In this document: positions 42,110-50,735 of the stretch, one piece after another
Numbering within the stretch: position 1 is the stretch's first letter
Layout of the letters: every line of letters begins with the position of its first letter
Assembly: GCA_016199245.1 (NCBI GenBank)
Contig: JACQHC010000150.1
Location: 1 to 50,735 of the forward strand
Source of the DNA: Gemmatimonadota bacterium
Lineage (GTDB): Bacteria; Gemmatimonadota; Gemmatimonadetes; Gemmatimonadales; GWC2-71-9
Length of the DNA: 50,735 nucleotides
Direction: 5' to 3'
The notes under the pieces: generated by a model
The model's input: the letters and a program-made list of their open reading frames with translations, nothing else
What the model was told of the DNA's origin: nothing
Database searches by the model: none
Translations under genes and position numbers: made by a program

Positions 42110-42664
42110 ATGGCCGCCCACCAGCTTGTCACGGCCGAAGAGCTCGAGCGAATGGGCCATCAGGACTTCGGGTACGAGTTGGTCCGCGGCGAACTGGTCC
42201 CCGTGAGTCCCGCCGGCGACCGGCACGGCAGCCTTGCGGCCCTCATGGCTGCGGCGCTCATCGCGTTCGTTCGGCCGCGTCACCTCGGCGTGGTGCACGT
42301 TGGAGCCGGCTACATTCTGGCCAGAAGCCCCGACACAGTTCGCGGCCCGGACGTGGCCTTCATCTCCCGCAAGCGCTTGGCGGCACTCGGCGGTCGGCGC
42401 CGCGGGTTTATCCCTGGCGCTCCTGACCTGGCGGTCGAAGTCCGCTCGGCCGACAAGACGTTCGCCGAACTCCAGGCCAAGGCCGCGGAATGCCTGCAAG
42501 CTGGCACGCGCCTGGTGTGGCTGGTTGATCCGCCCTCGCAAGCAATCCACATCCACCAACCGGGCCTCGTGCCGCGCGCGCTCTCGATCGGTGACGTGCT
42601 CGACGGTGCAGATGTCCTGCCGGGATTCACCCTTCCGCTCGTGGAGTTGTTTGGCGAGGAGTAG
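42110..42664 (+). CDS. Uma2 family PD-(D/E)xK nuclease-like protein
   Basis: A 184-residue Uma2 protein. The nuclease core is visible as GPDVAFIS (metal Asp), PDLAVEVRSADKT (Asp/Glu then Lys) and a later CLQAGTRLVWLVDP. The N-terminal YELVRGELVPVSP is typical of the family, found in many copies in cyanobacteria, Bacteroidota and Gemmatimonadota with unclear function. ATG 42110 has AAGGAG upstream. It lies alone between two large leftward kinase genes. Confidence 0.9.
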   Translation: MAAHQLVTAEELERMGHQDFGYELVRGELVPVSPAGDRHGSLAALMAAALIAFVRPRHLGVVHVGAGYILARSPDTVRGPDVAFISRKRLAALGGRRRGFIPGAPDLAVEVRSADKTFAELQAKAAECLQAGTRLVWLVDPPSQAIHIHQPGLVPRALSIGDVLDGADVLPGFTLPLVELFGEE

Positions 42665-42855
42665 TCGTCCGGTAGTCCAGATGAGACACGCGATTGGCCT
42701 CACATTCCGGACTTGAACACCCAGCTCGGCGGCGGATGTTCTGAAGAGCGTGCGCGTTGGGGGCAGCGAGCCGAGGTTTCAACGCCGGAGCACCGAGCCG
42801 AGCGGCCCCGCCGTCGGCCGAAAGGCGTTCGCTCTTTCCGGGCGAGGACCGAGAC

Positions 42856-45717
42856 CTACCGCGCGGTTAGCCGACCCAGCCGCTCGCGCGTCTCGGCTAC
42901 GAGCGGCCGGAACCCTTCATCCGCGTCCTTCCACAACTCGACGAAGCGACCGTAGGAGGACGCCGCGTCCTCCGGCTGACCCAACCGCTCGTAGACCTCG
43001 CCCAAGTGCCGATGCGCGAGCACCCACGGCAGGAGGCCTTCGTAGGCAATGGACTGTCGGTCGATGACGCCACGCAGCATCTCGGCTGCGTCGTTCCAGC
43101 GCCCCGCCGCCAGGTACGCTTCCGCCAGGGCCTGGGCCAGGTCGTCGCGCGTCCCGGGCTGGACCTTGCTGAGCGGCTCCAGAATCTCCACGCTGCGTTG
43201 CGGTCGCCCGGTGGCGCTCTCCAGGGTGCCTTCGAGCAACTGGCGCTCCATGCGGTCGCTGTCTCGCTCTTCGCTGCTGCCCGCCCACGCAGCGAGCTCG
43301 TCCCGCATCTTGCGGCCGGTTTCGGTGCGTCCCGCCGCGATGTAGCTGCGGCCAATGCGCGCCCGCAGCCACATCCAGCCGCTTTCGTCCGGCACTTCGC
43401 GCTGCGCCTGGTCCAGGATCGCCGTGGCTTGGTCCTGATTCCCCTGCGCGATCTGCGCCATGGCCAACCAGTGGCGATCGCGCGCCGCGCTGGCCGGCTG
43501 CCCGCCCGCGAGGTGCAACAGGGCGGCTTGTTCCAGCTCTCCCCGGGCCTCCGCCGCGTGTCCCTGATACAGCGCGAGCTGGGCGAGGGAGCGCCGCGCC
43601 GATCCTCGCTCATTGGGGTCCCCGTTCGCCAGACGGCGCTCGAACACGGCACGCGCATCGGCCAGTCGCCCTGCTCGGATGAGCGTCATGCCGTATTCGT
43701 GATTGAGGTTGCCCGCTGCCGCCCATTCAGGCCGCACGTCGAACCCCCGGCGGTAGTAGGCAAGCGCCGAATCGACTTGAGCCTGCGTGATGTAGCAGGT
43801 GGCGGTATTGATCAACGCGCCGGCATCGCGCGGGTCGATGCGCAGCACCTCCGCGTATTCGGCGATGGCCCGCGGGCAATCGCCGGCGTCACGGTAGTTG
43901 CTGCCCAGGTTATGGCGCGCGCGCAGGTCGTCCGGATAACGCTCCAGGTGCAACCGATAAAAACGAATGGCTTCGTCCCGCTGGCCGAAGTAGCCCTGAT
44001 ACTGCGCCTGAATGAAGTACTGCTCCCGCGGGCTGATCCGATCCAGCCGGGCCAGCGCGGCGTCGAAGTGCTGCCGCGCCTTGTCCACCTCGTGGAAGAT
44101 GAACGATGCGTAAGCGTTGCCCAGCGCCGTGTGTGCGCCGGCGAAGTCCGCGTCGAGCTTCAGCGCGTCCTCCAGCAGCTTCACGGCGTCCCGGTGCCGG
44201 CCGGCGTTCCATGCCTCCGTGCCCGCGGCGTACAGTTTGAGCGCTTCCAGAGAACCGGTCGTGGCCGCCGGGAGTGGTTGGCTGCCTGAGCGAATGGCGC
44301 GCAGCGACTCGCCCATCTGTTTGCGCAACTCCCTCATCAAGGCATCGAGCCCATCGAGCAGCCTGGCCTCGCCTGGAACGCGCTCCACGAGACTCACCGC
44401 CGCAATGCCGGTTGCCGGATCCACCAGGCGCAGCGTGAGCACGTACGCACCGCCCACCGCCCCGATCTCCGGTACCAGCAGCGCCCTCACGCCCGCGCGC
44501 TGGCAGATCTCGCGCCCTGTGGTCTCGTCGATGGGCGAGCGTGCGGGCTGTTGCATCAGCTGCAAGACGCTTTCGATGCGGGATCGGGGAACCACGTTGA
44601 CGTGGCGAGACTGTTGCAGCCCCACGTTCAGCGCGAGCGACAATGCCGCCACCAGCTCGGCCTCACGCTCGCCGCGCTGGAAGTCGGCCACCAACACCCA
44701 GTCCCGCTGTTCGAAGCCCAGGAGTGGCGCCGGCCCGAACGGACGGAATACCAGCATCACGAGGGCCAGGCCGGCCACGGCGAGCAGCCCGGCTCGGGTC
44801 GCCACGTTGAGCCGGCGCCAGCGGCGCAACACGGGCGTCCGAACACCAGGCTGTGGCCGGGCCTCGCCGGCCAGGGAGAGCTGTTCGCCGGCCCGAATTG
44901 CCTCCGCGAACTGCGCCGCGGTGGCAAACCGATCCGCGCGCGACGTCGCCAGCGCTTTCTCGATGGCTCGCTCGACGCCGACGGGAACGGATGCTCGCAC
45001 GGTCCTGAGCGCCGGCGGCGCCTCTACCAGCTTCCGAGCCAGGGTCGCCTGCGACGTCGAGCTCGCGAACGGCGGATCTCCTGCCAGCATCTCGTACAGC
45101 ACCGTGCCCAGACTGTAGACGTCGCTCCGACCGTCCACTTCCGCCTCGCCCGCCGCTTGCTCCGGGCTCATGTATGCCGCAGTCCCGATCGCCGCGCCGG
45201 TCCCCGTCAGCCGCTCTTTACCCGCGGCGTCCAGCGCCCGCGCAATGCCGAAGTCGCTCACCACGGCATGTCCGGCGGTCAGCAGGATGTTCTCAGGCTT
45301 GATGTCGCGGTGCACGATGCCGAGGCTGTGCGCGTAACCCAGGGCGTCGGCCACTTCGCGGGCGAGTTGGAGCGCGTCCTCCAGCGGGAGCTGAACCTCG
45401 CGCTCGAGCCGGCCACGCAGCGACTCTCCCTCCACGTAGGGCATCACATAGTACAGGAAGCCGGCGGCCTCGCCCGAGTCGTGCAGGGGCAGGATATGCG
45501 GATGGCTGAGCTTGGCCGCGATGTCGATCTCGCGCAGAAAGCGCTCGGGTCCGAGCGCCATGGCCAGCTCGGGCCGCAGGACTTTCAGCGCGACCTTGCG
45601 GTGGTGTCGCTGATCCTCGGCGAGATACACCACCGCCATGCCGCCGCGACCGAGTTCCCGTTCGACCCGATAGCGGCCCGCGAGCGCGGCGTTGAGTCGG
45701 TCGAGAGGCTCGGACAT
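42856..45717 (-). CDS. Ser/Thr protein kinase with long TPR region
   Basis: A 953-residue protein. The kinase domain (about 15-280) has GRGGMAVVY, VALKVL, HRDIKPEN, SDFGIA and GTAAYMSPEQ. A membrane helix at about 310-330 is followed by a TolB-N-like part (VLVADFQRGEREAELVAALS, NVGLQQSRHVNVVPRSRI) and roughly 12 TPR-like repeats to the end. Its kinase half and architecture match the 39205-41868 protein, so the two are likely paralogues, but the middle domains differ: it lacks the IAVLPFQNLS block of the other kinase. ATG 45717. Confidence 0.92.
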   Translation of the reverse strand: MSEPLDRLNAALAGRYRVERELGRGGMAVVYLAEDQRHHRKVALKVLRPELAMALGPERFLREIDIAAKLSHPHILPLHDSGEAAGFLYYVMPYVEGESLRGRLEREVQLPLEDALQLAREVADALGYAHSLGIVHRDIKPENILLTAGHAVVSDFGIARALDAAGKERLTGTGAAIGTAAYMSPEQAAGEAEVDGRSDVYSLGTVLYEMLAGDPPFASSTSQATLARKLVEAPPALRTVRASVPVGVERAIEKALATSRADRFATAAQFAEAIRAGEQLSLAGEARPQPGVRTPVLRRWRRLNVATRAGLLAVAGLALVMLVFRPFGPAPLLGFEQRDWVLVADFQRGEREAELVAALSLALNVGLQQSRHVNVVPRSRIESVLQLMQQPARSPIDETTGREICQRAGVRALLVPEIGAVGGAYVLTLRLVDPATGIAAVSLVERVPGEARLLDGLDALMRELRKQMGESLRAIRSGSQPLPAATTGSLEALKLYAAGTEAWNAGRHRDAVKLLEDALKLDADFAGAHTALGNAYASFIFHEVDKARQHFDAALARLDRISPREQYFIQAQYQGYFGQRDEAIRFYRLHLERYPDDLRARHNLGSNYRDAGDCPRAIAEYAEVLRIDPRDAGALINTATCYITQAQVDSALAYYRRGFDVRPEWAAAGNLNHEYGMTLIRAGRLADARAVFERRLANGDPNERGSARRSLAQLALYQGHAAEARGELEQAALLHLAGGQPASAARDRHWLAMAQIAQGNQDQATAILDQAQREVPDESGWMWLRARIGRSYIAAGRTETGRKMRDELAAWAGSSEERDSDRMERQLLEGTLESATGRPQRSVEILEPLSKVQPGTRDDLAQALAEAYLAAGRWNDAAEMLRGVIDRQSIAYEGLLPWVLAHRHLGEVYERLGQPEDAASSYGRFVELWKDADEGFRPLVAETRERLGRLTAR

Positions 45718-45732
45718 GCCGTGGTGCGGGAA

Positions 45733-45759
45733 GCCGCGCGGGAAAGATGCCCCCGCGGC
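45733..45759. terminator. Possible hairpin between pseudo-receiver and kinase genes
   Basis: GCCGCGCGGG and CCCCCGCGGC pair over 9 of 10 positions around a 7-nt loop, just after the pseudo-receiver stop on the minus strand. No T-run follows. Confidence 0.3.
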
Positions 45760-45764
45760 AGGAT

Positions 45765-46574
45765 CTAAGCCAGCGAGGACTCCCTGCGCGCCTCGCTGAT
45801 CACCGCCAGCAACTCGCTCGCCGAAAACGGCATGCGCACCGTCCGCACCGCCCCAAACTGCCGGGCGGCGGCGAGGGGATCGGCGAGGCCGTATGACGTC
45901 CTGGGAGACATGGCGACGACGGTTGCGTCCGGGAACTTCGCCCGCAATTGCCGGATGGCGTCCTGGCCGTCCAGCACGGCGGCCGCGGACAGGTCCACGA
46001 TCACGACGTCAGCGGGGCTCGCTCCATAGGAACGGAGCGCGCTCTCAACGTCACCGGCATCGGTCACGTCGTGACCCGCGCTCGCGAGCATCGACCGCAG
46101 TCCGCTCCGAATCGCCTCCGTCCCCGCCACGACGAGCACCCGCGCGATCCAGGTGTTGCTGACCACCGCGGCCTTGCCGCAGCGCGAGCAGCTGACCTTC
46201 CTCACCCTGTCCGCGCCGCGGTGCCGCTCGGGCGAGAGCACGAAGCTGCCCGCGCACGCCGGGCACGTCCCGCGGTGCCCGGGCGTGTGGAACATGCGCT
46301 GGATGCGGATCACCTCTTCGGCGGTGTACGGGATGGGCGTGTCGCGCCGGCGGCGGAGCCGGCGGTCGAACATCAGCCGCCGTTCGGCGAGCCGGCGCCG
46401 GTCCGCCACGCGGCGATTCGGGCCGCTCCACGCCGCGCGCGCGACGGCCTGCGAGACCCCACGGCGCTCGCCCTGCCGCCGGTCCTTCCCCGATCGGCGC
46501 GTGCGCGCCGTGCGCCGATCCATCACCGAGCGTCGCTGCGGGGGTCGCGGGGCTGCGGGAGTCGCCTCGGGCAT
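45765..46574 (-). CDS. Response-regulator-like protein with degenerate receiver and zinc ribbon
   Basis: A 269-residue protein in three parts. Residues 13-78 are an Arg-rich repeat of DRR/ERR units (MDRR, KDRR, GERR, ADRR, AERR, FDRR). Residues 100-135 hold a zinc ribbon with Cys104, 107, 129 and 132. The rest is a receiver fold: it keeps the phospho-acceptor position (Asp194 in VIVDLS) but the N-terminal acidic pair is VVAGTE and the conserved Lys is Met248 (RMPF). It is likely a pseudo-receiver or atypical regulator. No output domain is seen; the Arg-rich part may bind nucleic acid or anionic lipids. ATG 46574. Confidence 0.75.
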   Translation of the reverse strand: MPEATPAAPRPPQRRSVMDRRTARTRRSGKDRRQGERRGVSQAVARAAWSGPNRRVADRRRLAERRLMFDRRLRRRRDTPIPYTAEEVIRIQRMFHTPGHRGTCPACAGSFVLSPERHRGADRVRKVSCSRCGKAAVVSNTWIARVLVVAGTEAIRSGLRSMLASAGHDVTDAGDVESALRSYGASPADVVIVDLSAAAVLDGQDAIRQLRAKFPDATVVAMSPRTSYGLADPLAAARQFGAVRTVRMPFSASELLAVISEARRESSLA

Positions 46575-46595
46575 GCGTCCAAGGTAAAACGCCCA

Positions 46596-46624
46596 TTGAC
46601 CGGGCGCACGCCCCATGCCATGTT
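46596..46624 (+). promoter_or_regulatory. Possible promoter of the DUF3857 gene
   Basis: TTGACC (46596-46601) and CATGTT (46619-46624) are separated by exactly 17 bp, 28 bp before the ATG. The -10 element is a weak match. Confidence 0.3.
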
Positions 46625-46651
46625 GCGCGCACCATCCCGACAACCGACCCG

Positions 46652-48610
46652 ATGCGCTGGTGTCTATTCGTAGCCGCCGCCCCCTGGCTGGCGGCGCCGC
46701 TCCTCGCCCAGGCCCCCGTGATCACGCCGGCCGGAGATCCGTCCGTCCGGTCGGACACGATCTACCGGCTCGCCGTGAGTCCCGCCGATCATCCCGATGA
46801 GTCGTTCGTGTTCCTGCTCGATGACGGCGTGGTGGTGCACGAAGCGGACGGCCGGGGCCGCAGCACCTACCGCCAGGTCATTCAGATCCTCACGCGCGAA
46901 GCCGCCGAGCGCTGGGGCGAGCACACGTTCTCCTACGTGGACAAGCGGGAACGGCTCACGGTGAACTGGGTGCGCGTGGTGGGGCTCGACGGCAAGGTGA
47001 TCAGCGACGGCCCGACCCACGAGCAGGAAACCTCGGCGCCGGTGCCGATGCAGTACCCGGTGTACACGGACACGAAGATCCGCCGCGTCACGCTCGGCGG
47101 CGTGGCGCCGGGCACGATTGTGGACTTCAGCTACACGACCGAAGTGCTGGAGCCCGTCATGCCGAAGAGCTTTGGGAATTCCTGGAGCGTTACCACGGGC
47201 ACCCCCGTGCGCCGCTCCCGCCTCATCGTGGACGTGCCCGCCTCGCTCACCCCGCGGATTCAGGAGTGGAACGTGCGGTTTTCGCGCGAAACCCACACCG
47301 AGCGCGGCCGCCGCGTGCACGTGTGGGCCACGCGTGATGTCCCGGTCAACGATCCAGAACCCTTTGCGGCCTGGCCCAACGACGTTGACGTCTCGGTCAC
47401 GGTGGGCTCTCCGATCACGTGGGACGACATCGCGCGGTGGTACTGGGGTCTGGCCCGCGACCGATACGCCGTCACTCCCGATCTGGAGCAGGTATTCCGC
47501 CTCGCAACCGCGGGCGCTCGCACGCGCGCCGACTCCCTCCGCGCCCTGTACCGCTGGGTCGCGCAGGAGATCCGCTACGTCTCGCTGTCACTCGGCCGCG
47601 GAGGTTATCAGCCCCGCCTGGCCAGCGACGTGATTCGCACGAAGCTCGGGGACTGCAAGGACAAGGCGACGCTGCTCATCGCGCTCGCCGCCCGGATGAA
47701 CGTGACCGCCTACCCGGTGATCGTGAGCCTCGCGGGCCGCCCGGACAGCGCCATCCCGACGCCCGGCGCGTTCGATCACGTCATCGTGGCCGTGGACGAG
47801 GACGGCAAGCGGACCTTCGCCGATCCCACGGCCGAGCTCGCGCCGTTCGGCGAGCTGGCACCCGGGCTCCAGGGCGAGTTCGGACTCCTGGTCCACCAGG
47901 ACGGGCACGGCGAGCTCCTCACCCTGCCGGAAACGCCGCCCAGCGCCAACGGCAGCGCGACCGTGTTGCGGGGAGAGCTCGGGACCGACGGCTCGTTCAC
48001 GGGACACTACTCGCAGACGGTGAGCGGTTCCACCCAGTACCAGTTGCGCGAATCACTGTCGAGCGTAGGCAACCTGACGGCGAGCGAGCGAGAGCGGATG
48101 ACCCGGGCGCTCGCGGGCGGCGTGTTCGAGGGCGCGAGCGGTGACAGCCTGTCGGTGTTCGACGGACGGGACCTGGATGCCGTGCCGCGGATCTCGCTCA
48201 AGATCAACGCCGCCCGCGCGGCGACGCGGTCAGGACCGGACTACATCTTCAAGCTGCCGATCCCGAGCTACCCGCTGTCGCAGCTCGTGGCGGAGCTGGA
48301 ATCGCGTTCATCGCGCCGGTATCCCATCGATGTCGAGGAGTTGTTCGGACCGTCCACCATCGAATGGGCGCTGGAGGTCGTTGTTCCCGAAGGCTGGCGT
48401 GCTCGGCTGCCGGCGAGCGTGGACGCGACGAGCCGGTTCGGCAGCTACCGGTCGACGTATGCGCAGGACGGTCGCACGCTCCGCGTGGAACGGCTGGTGA
48501 CCGGCCAGAAGGGCGTGGAGCCGCCCGAGCGGATCGGCGAGCTGATCACGTGGTTGAAGGCGATCGCCGCCGACGACGTGCCGTATATCGTGTTCGAGGT
48601 GGCGAGGTAA
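46652..48610 (+). CDS. DUF3857 / transglutaminase-like domain protein
   Basis: A 652-residue exported protein. A signal peptide (LFVAAAPWLAAPLLAQ) precedes a DUF3857 domain (YRQVIQILTREAAERW, VISDGPTHEQETS) and a transglutaminase core with Cys335 in KLGDCKDKATLL, His376 in FDHVIVAV and Asp391 in FADPTAE. The C-terminal 200 residues are a beta-rich domain. Such proteins are periplasmic and of unknown substrate, common in Bacteroidota and Gemmatimonadota. The gene is divergent from the pseudo-receiver gene across a 77-bp gap. Confidence 0.9.
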   Translation: MRWCLFVAAAPWLAAPLLAQAPVITPAGDPSVRSDTIYRLAVSPADHPDESFVFLLDDGVVVHEADGRGRSTYRQVIQILTREAAERWGEHTFSYVDKRERLTVNWVRVVGLDGKVISDGPTHEQETSAPVPMQYPVYTDTKIRRVTLGGVAPGTIVDFSYTTEVLEPVMPKSFGNSWSVTTGTPVRRSRLIVDVPASLTPRIQEWNVRFSRETHTERGRRVHVWATRDVPVNDPEPFAAWPNDVDVSVTVGSPITWDDIARWYWGLARDRYAVTPDLEQVFRLATAGARTRADSLRALYRWVAQEIRYVSLSLGRGGYQPRLASDVIRTKLGDCKDKATLLIALAARMNVTAYPVIVSLAGRPDSAIPTPGAFDHVIVAVDEDGKRTFADPTAELAPFGELAPGLQGEFGLLVHQDGHGELLTLPETPPSANGSATVLRGELGTDGSFTGHYSQTVSGSTQYQLRESLSSVGNLTASERERMTRALAGGVFEGASGDSLSVFDGRDLDAVPRISLKINAARAATRSGPDYIFKLPIPSYPLSQLVAELESRSSRRYPIDVEELFGPSTIEWALEVVVPEGWRARLPASVDATSRFGSYRSTYAQDGRTLRVERLVTGQKGVEPPERIGELITWLKAIAADDVPYIVFEVAR

Positions 48611-48628
48611 TCGCGACTGAAGTCGCGA
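48611..48628. terminator. Possible hairpin terminator between convergent genes
   Basis: TCGCGACT and AGTCGCGA form a perfect 8-bp stem with a 2-nt loop right after the DUF3857 stop and in the 45-bp gap to the convergent DASS gene. No T-run follows directly (AAACCCCCGTTT). Confidence 0.4.
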
Positions 48629-48655
48629 AACCCCCGTTTCATCGCGAATCCTGCC

Positions 48656-50107
48656 TCACCAATACCCCAAGACTCGCCACCACGCGACGCCCACGGTCAT
48701 CCAGATCGCCAGGCTCGCCACGGATGCAATCAGCCCGACGCGCCACCACGCAGCCTGCGTGACGTAGCCCGCCCCGAAGTAGATCGGCCCGGGCGTGGTG
48801 CCGTAGTGCGTGAGCCCGGCCATCAGGTTGGAGCAATAGGCGAGCGAGAAGACGGCGATTCCCGCCGGCGCTCCCGCCGCGAGCATGACCGCGAGGAACG
48901 GCGTGTACATGGCCGTGGCATGCGCCGTGATGCTGGCGAAGCCGTAGTGCGCGTAGAAGTACACCAGGAGCAGGCCGATCAGGGCGCCCCACCACGGCCA
49001 CCCCTGTGTGAACCCCGCGGTCGCCTGCGCGAATCGGTCGGTGATGCCCGTGCCGGCGAGCGCGCCCGCGAGCTGCACCAGCCCCCCGTACCAGATGAAC
49101 ACGTCCCACCCTCCCCGTTCGGACTTCACATCTTCCCAATCGATCACTCCGGAGAGCAGCAGGACGCAAATCCCGAGCAGCGCCACCGCGGCATAGTGGA
49201 TCTCGTGGAGGGCCGTGGTCATCCACAGGGCGGCCACCAGGCTGAAGACCAGCATCATCAGCTTTTCGGAGCGGGACATGGGCCCCATCCGCTCGAGCTC
49301 CTCACGCGCGATCTCGGCGGCGCGAGGCGTGTGGGTGATCTCGGGCGGCGACAGGCGATACACCAGGAGCCCCGCGACGGCGAGGCCCAGCAGGCCCGGC
49401 ACGATCGCCCCCGCGAACCACCGGCTGTAGGACAGCTCGATACTCGCCGTTTGCATGGCGAAGGACGCGATGAGCGCGTTGGAGGCTTGTCCCGTGAGGA
49501 AGATCGCGCAGTTCACCACGCAGCACTGGTACAGCAGGATCATGAGGAAGGCGCCCAGGCGGCCCGCGGTGGGGCCGGGCTCGGAGTCATACGCGGTCGC
49601 CAGGCTCTTTGCGATGGGAAAGACAATGCCGCCGGACCGCGCCGCGTTGGACGGGATGAAGCTCGCCAGCACGAACTCGGTGAGCGCGAGCGAGTACCCC
49701 AGGCCCAGAGAGCGCTTCCCCAGCGCGCGGATGAACCAGAACGCGATGCGCCGGCCCAATCCCGTCTTGATCATGCCGCGGGACATGAAGAATGCCGCCA
49801 GCACCAGCCACACAATCGGATCGCCGTACCCCGCGAGCGCCTGCGCCACCGGCTGGATGCCGAGGATCGCCGTGGCGCCCACGCCCAGCAGCACCATGGC
49901 CCCGCCCGGCAGTGGTTGCACCGTGAGGCCAAGCACCGTCGCGACGAAGACCGCGAACAGGTGCCAGGAGTCAGCGGTGATTCCGGAGGGCCTGGGCGCC
50001 ACGGCGATTGCGAGACCGACGCCCAGCACGAGAGCCCAGCGCGCCGCGCGCTCGCGAAACCCGGGCTTCAGGGGCGGCGAATCGGTGGTGACGGCCCGCT
50101 CTGCCAC
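48656..50107 (-). CDS. DASS-family dicarboxylate/anion:sodium symporter
   Basis: A 483-residue polytopic transporter with about 11-13 hydrophobic segments. The two inverted repeat motifs of the DASS family are seen as FIPSNAARSGGIVFPI and YCSNLMAGLTHYGTTPGP, where SN(A/L) binds substrate and sodium. It would import C4-dicarboxylates, 2-oxoglutarate or related anions. Most like the 2-oxoglutarate/malate translocator branch. ATG 50107. The substrate is inferred only from family. Confidence 0.9.
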   Translation of the reverse strand: MAERAVTTDSPPLKPGFRERAARWALVLGVGLAIAVAPRPSGITADSWHLFAVFVATVLGLTVQPLPGGAMVLLGVGATAILGIQPVAQALAGYGDPIVWLVLAAFFMSRGMIKTGLGRRIAFWFIRALGKRSLGLGYSLALTEFVLASFIPSNAARSGGIVFPIAKSLATAYDSEPGPTAGRLGAFLMILLYQCCVVNCAIFLTGQASNALIASFAMQTASIELSYSRWFAGAIVPGLLGLAVAGLLVYRLSPPEITHTPRAAEIAREELERMGPMSRSEKLMMLVFSLVAALWMTTALHEIHYAAVALLGICVLLLSGVIDWEDVKSERGGWDVFIWYGGLVQLAGALAGTGITDRFAQATAGFTQGWPWWGALIGLLLVYFYAHYGFASITAHATAMYTPFLAVMLAAGAPAGIAVFSLAYCSNLMAGLTHYGTTPGPIYFGAGYVTQAAWWRVGLIASVASLAIWMTVGVAWWRVLGYW

Positions 50108-50224
50108 CTGGGCGGTTGGGCTCAGGGCAACTCCGTGGGACGGGTGAGTTTTACGCGCTGCCGGTTACAGCCGCGCCGCGAAAGTACAGTGCGCCTGGCC
50201 CCCGCGTCCACACCGAGCTTGCGC

Positions 50225-50735
50225 TCATGGGATGGTGTCGGACCGGACGGCGGGCGTGTCCACGCGCGGGCGAAGGGAATCCGCCGGACCCGCTCCCGTA
50301 TCGATCCGCGTTGAATCTCGGATCACGATCGAGTCCCGCACCACACGCAGCAGCGAGTCCAGGTCCGGCGTCGCCAGCCCGACTGTGTCAGCGGGTGACA
50401 GTGCACCGGGCGCCTCACCTACCGCCCGCCAGAGAAACGGTGCCGCGTCCATCCGGCGCCGGATTTCACTCACGTACCGCCGGTAGCCAGCCGTCCTCAC
50501 GCCGGGATGCCACGTGGAGGGGCGCGGCAGACCGGCCGCGAGCTCCGCTGCTTCGTCCTCCGTGAGCCATTCGGCCGACTTGCCGAAGTAGGTCCCCGCT
50601 GCCGCCTCGGCGCCGTACACGCCGCGCCCGAACTCCACGACATTGAGATACAGCTCGAGAATCCGCCGCTTGGAGAGATGGCGCTCGAGCCGTCTGGTGA
50701 GCACGGCCTCCTTGAGCTTGCGCAGCGGATTGCGC
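50225..50735 (-). CDS. Peptidoglycan glycosyltransferase (GT51), C-terminal part, truncated by window edge
   Basis: The frame runs off the right edge with no start. The visible 170 residues include a NPLRKLKEAVLTRRLERHL segment, RRILELYLNVVEFGRGVYGAEAAAGTYFGKSAEWLT, and GLPRPSTWHP, all typical of the C-terminal half of a GT51 lipid II polymerase of the monofunctional MtgA type. A Ser/Arg/Asp-rich tail of about 90 residues follows the domain with no transpeptidase fold, so it is a monofunctional enzyme with an added tail. An N-terminal membrane anchor is expected outside the window. Confidence 0.85.
   Translation of the reverse strand, partial: RNPLRKLKEAVLTRRLERHLSKRRILELYLNVVEFGRGVYGAEAAAGTYFGKSAEWLTEDEAAELAAGLPRPSTWHPGVRTAGYRRYVSEIRRRMDAAPFLWRAVGEAPGALSPADTVGLATPDLDSLLRVVRDSIVIRDSTRIDTGAGPADSLRPRVDTPAVRSDTIP

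Overview
The window is GC-rich, densely coding DNA from a Gram-negative (diderm) bacterium: it encodes an outer-membrane-barrel candidate, lipoproteins and a peptidoglycan glycosyltransferase. Five Hanks-type Ser/Thr kinases, two of them fused to long TPR regions, together with DUF3857/transglutaminase and DUF885 proteins, fit Gemmatimonadota best. This placement is an inference from gene content; Acidobacteriota is the main alternative. No rRNA, tRNA, CRISPR array, transposase or prophage gene was recognised.

Layout. Positions 1-2,628 hold the C-terminal part of a short-chain dehydrogenase, a GMC oxidoreductase broken by three apparent CG-dinucleotide expansions, and its gluconate-dehydrogenase-subunit-3-like partner. 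Positions 2,677-8,359 are a leftward run: SDR, lipoprotein, isocitrate dehydrogenase, zinc-ribbon membrane protein, metallophosphoesterase, SprT-like protease and glutaryl-CoA-type acyl-CoA dehydrogenase, closed by a clear intrinsic terminator. A CstA transporter (+) meets a leftward MFS / DUF885 / DRE-TIM group tail to tail. Positions 14,882-19,248 carry a sugar nucleotidyltransferase, a cupin, a HAMP-linked Ser/Thr kinase and a cupredoxin. Positions 19,315-24,067 (+) carry a barrel protein, a zinc-ribbon/PEGA kinase, its partner and a radical SAM protein. After a third kinase (-) comes a + group of two TPM-domain proteins, a degenerate nucleotidyltransferase and LemA. Positions 30,087-33,305 (-) are atpZ-atpI-atpB-atpE-atpF-atpH without the F1 genes. 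Next are a MoxR ATPase, a MacA-like adaptor with two MacB-type permeases, and two giant kinase-TPR proteins flanking a Uma2 nuclease. A pseudo-receiver protein, a DUF3857 transglutaminase, a DASS symporter and a truncated GT51 glycosyltransferase finish the window.

The most unusual feature is a set of 14 short-period (7-10 bp) degenerate tandem arrays in the spacers. Most carry a purine-rich arm (for example GGCGAY units) followed by its reverse complement, so they can fold as long imperfect hairpins. Each spacer has its own motif and period. One array lies in frame inside the MFS transporter, another in frame inside the first SDR, and several supply the stop codon of a neighbouring gene. A separate inverted repeat with arms of about 50 bp lies between the cupin and nucleotidyltransferase genes.
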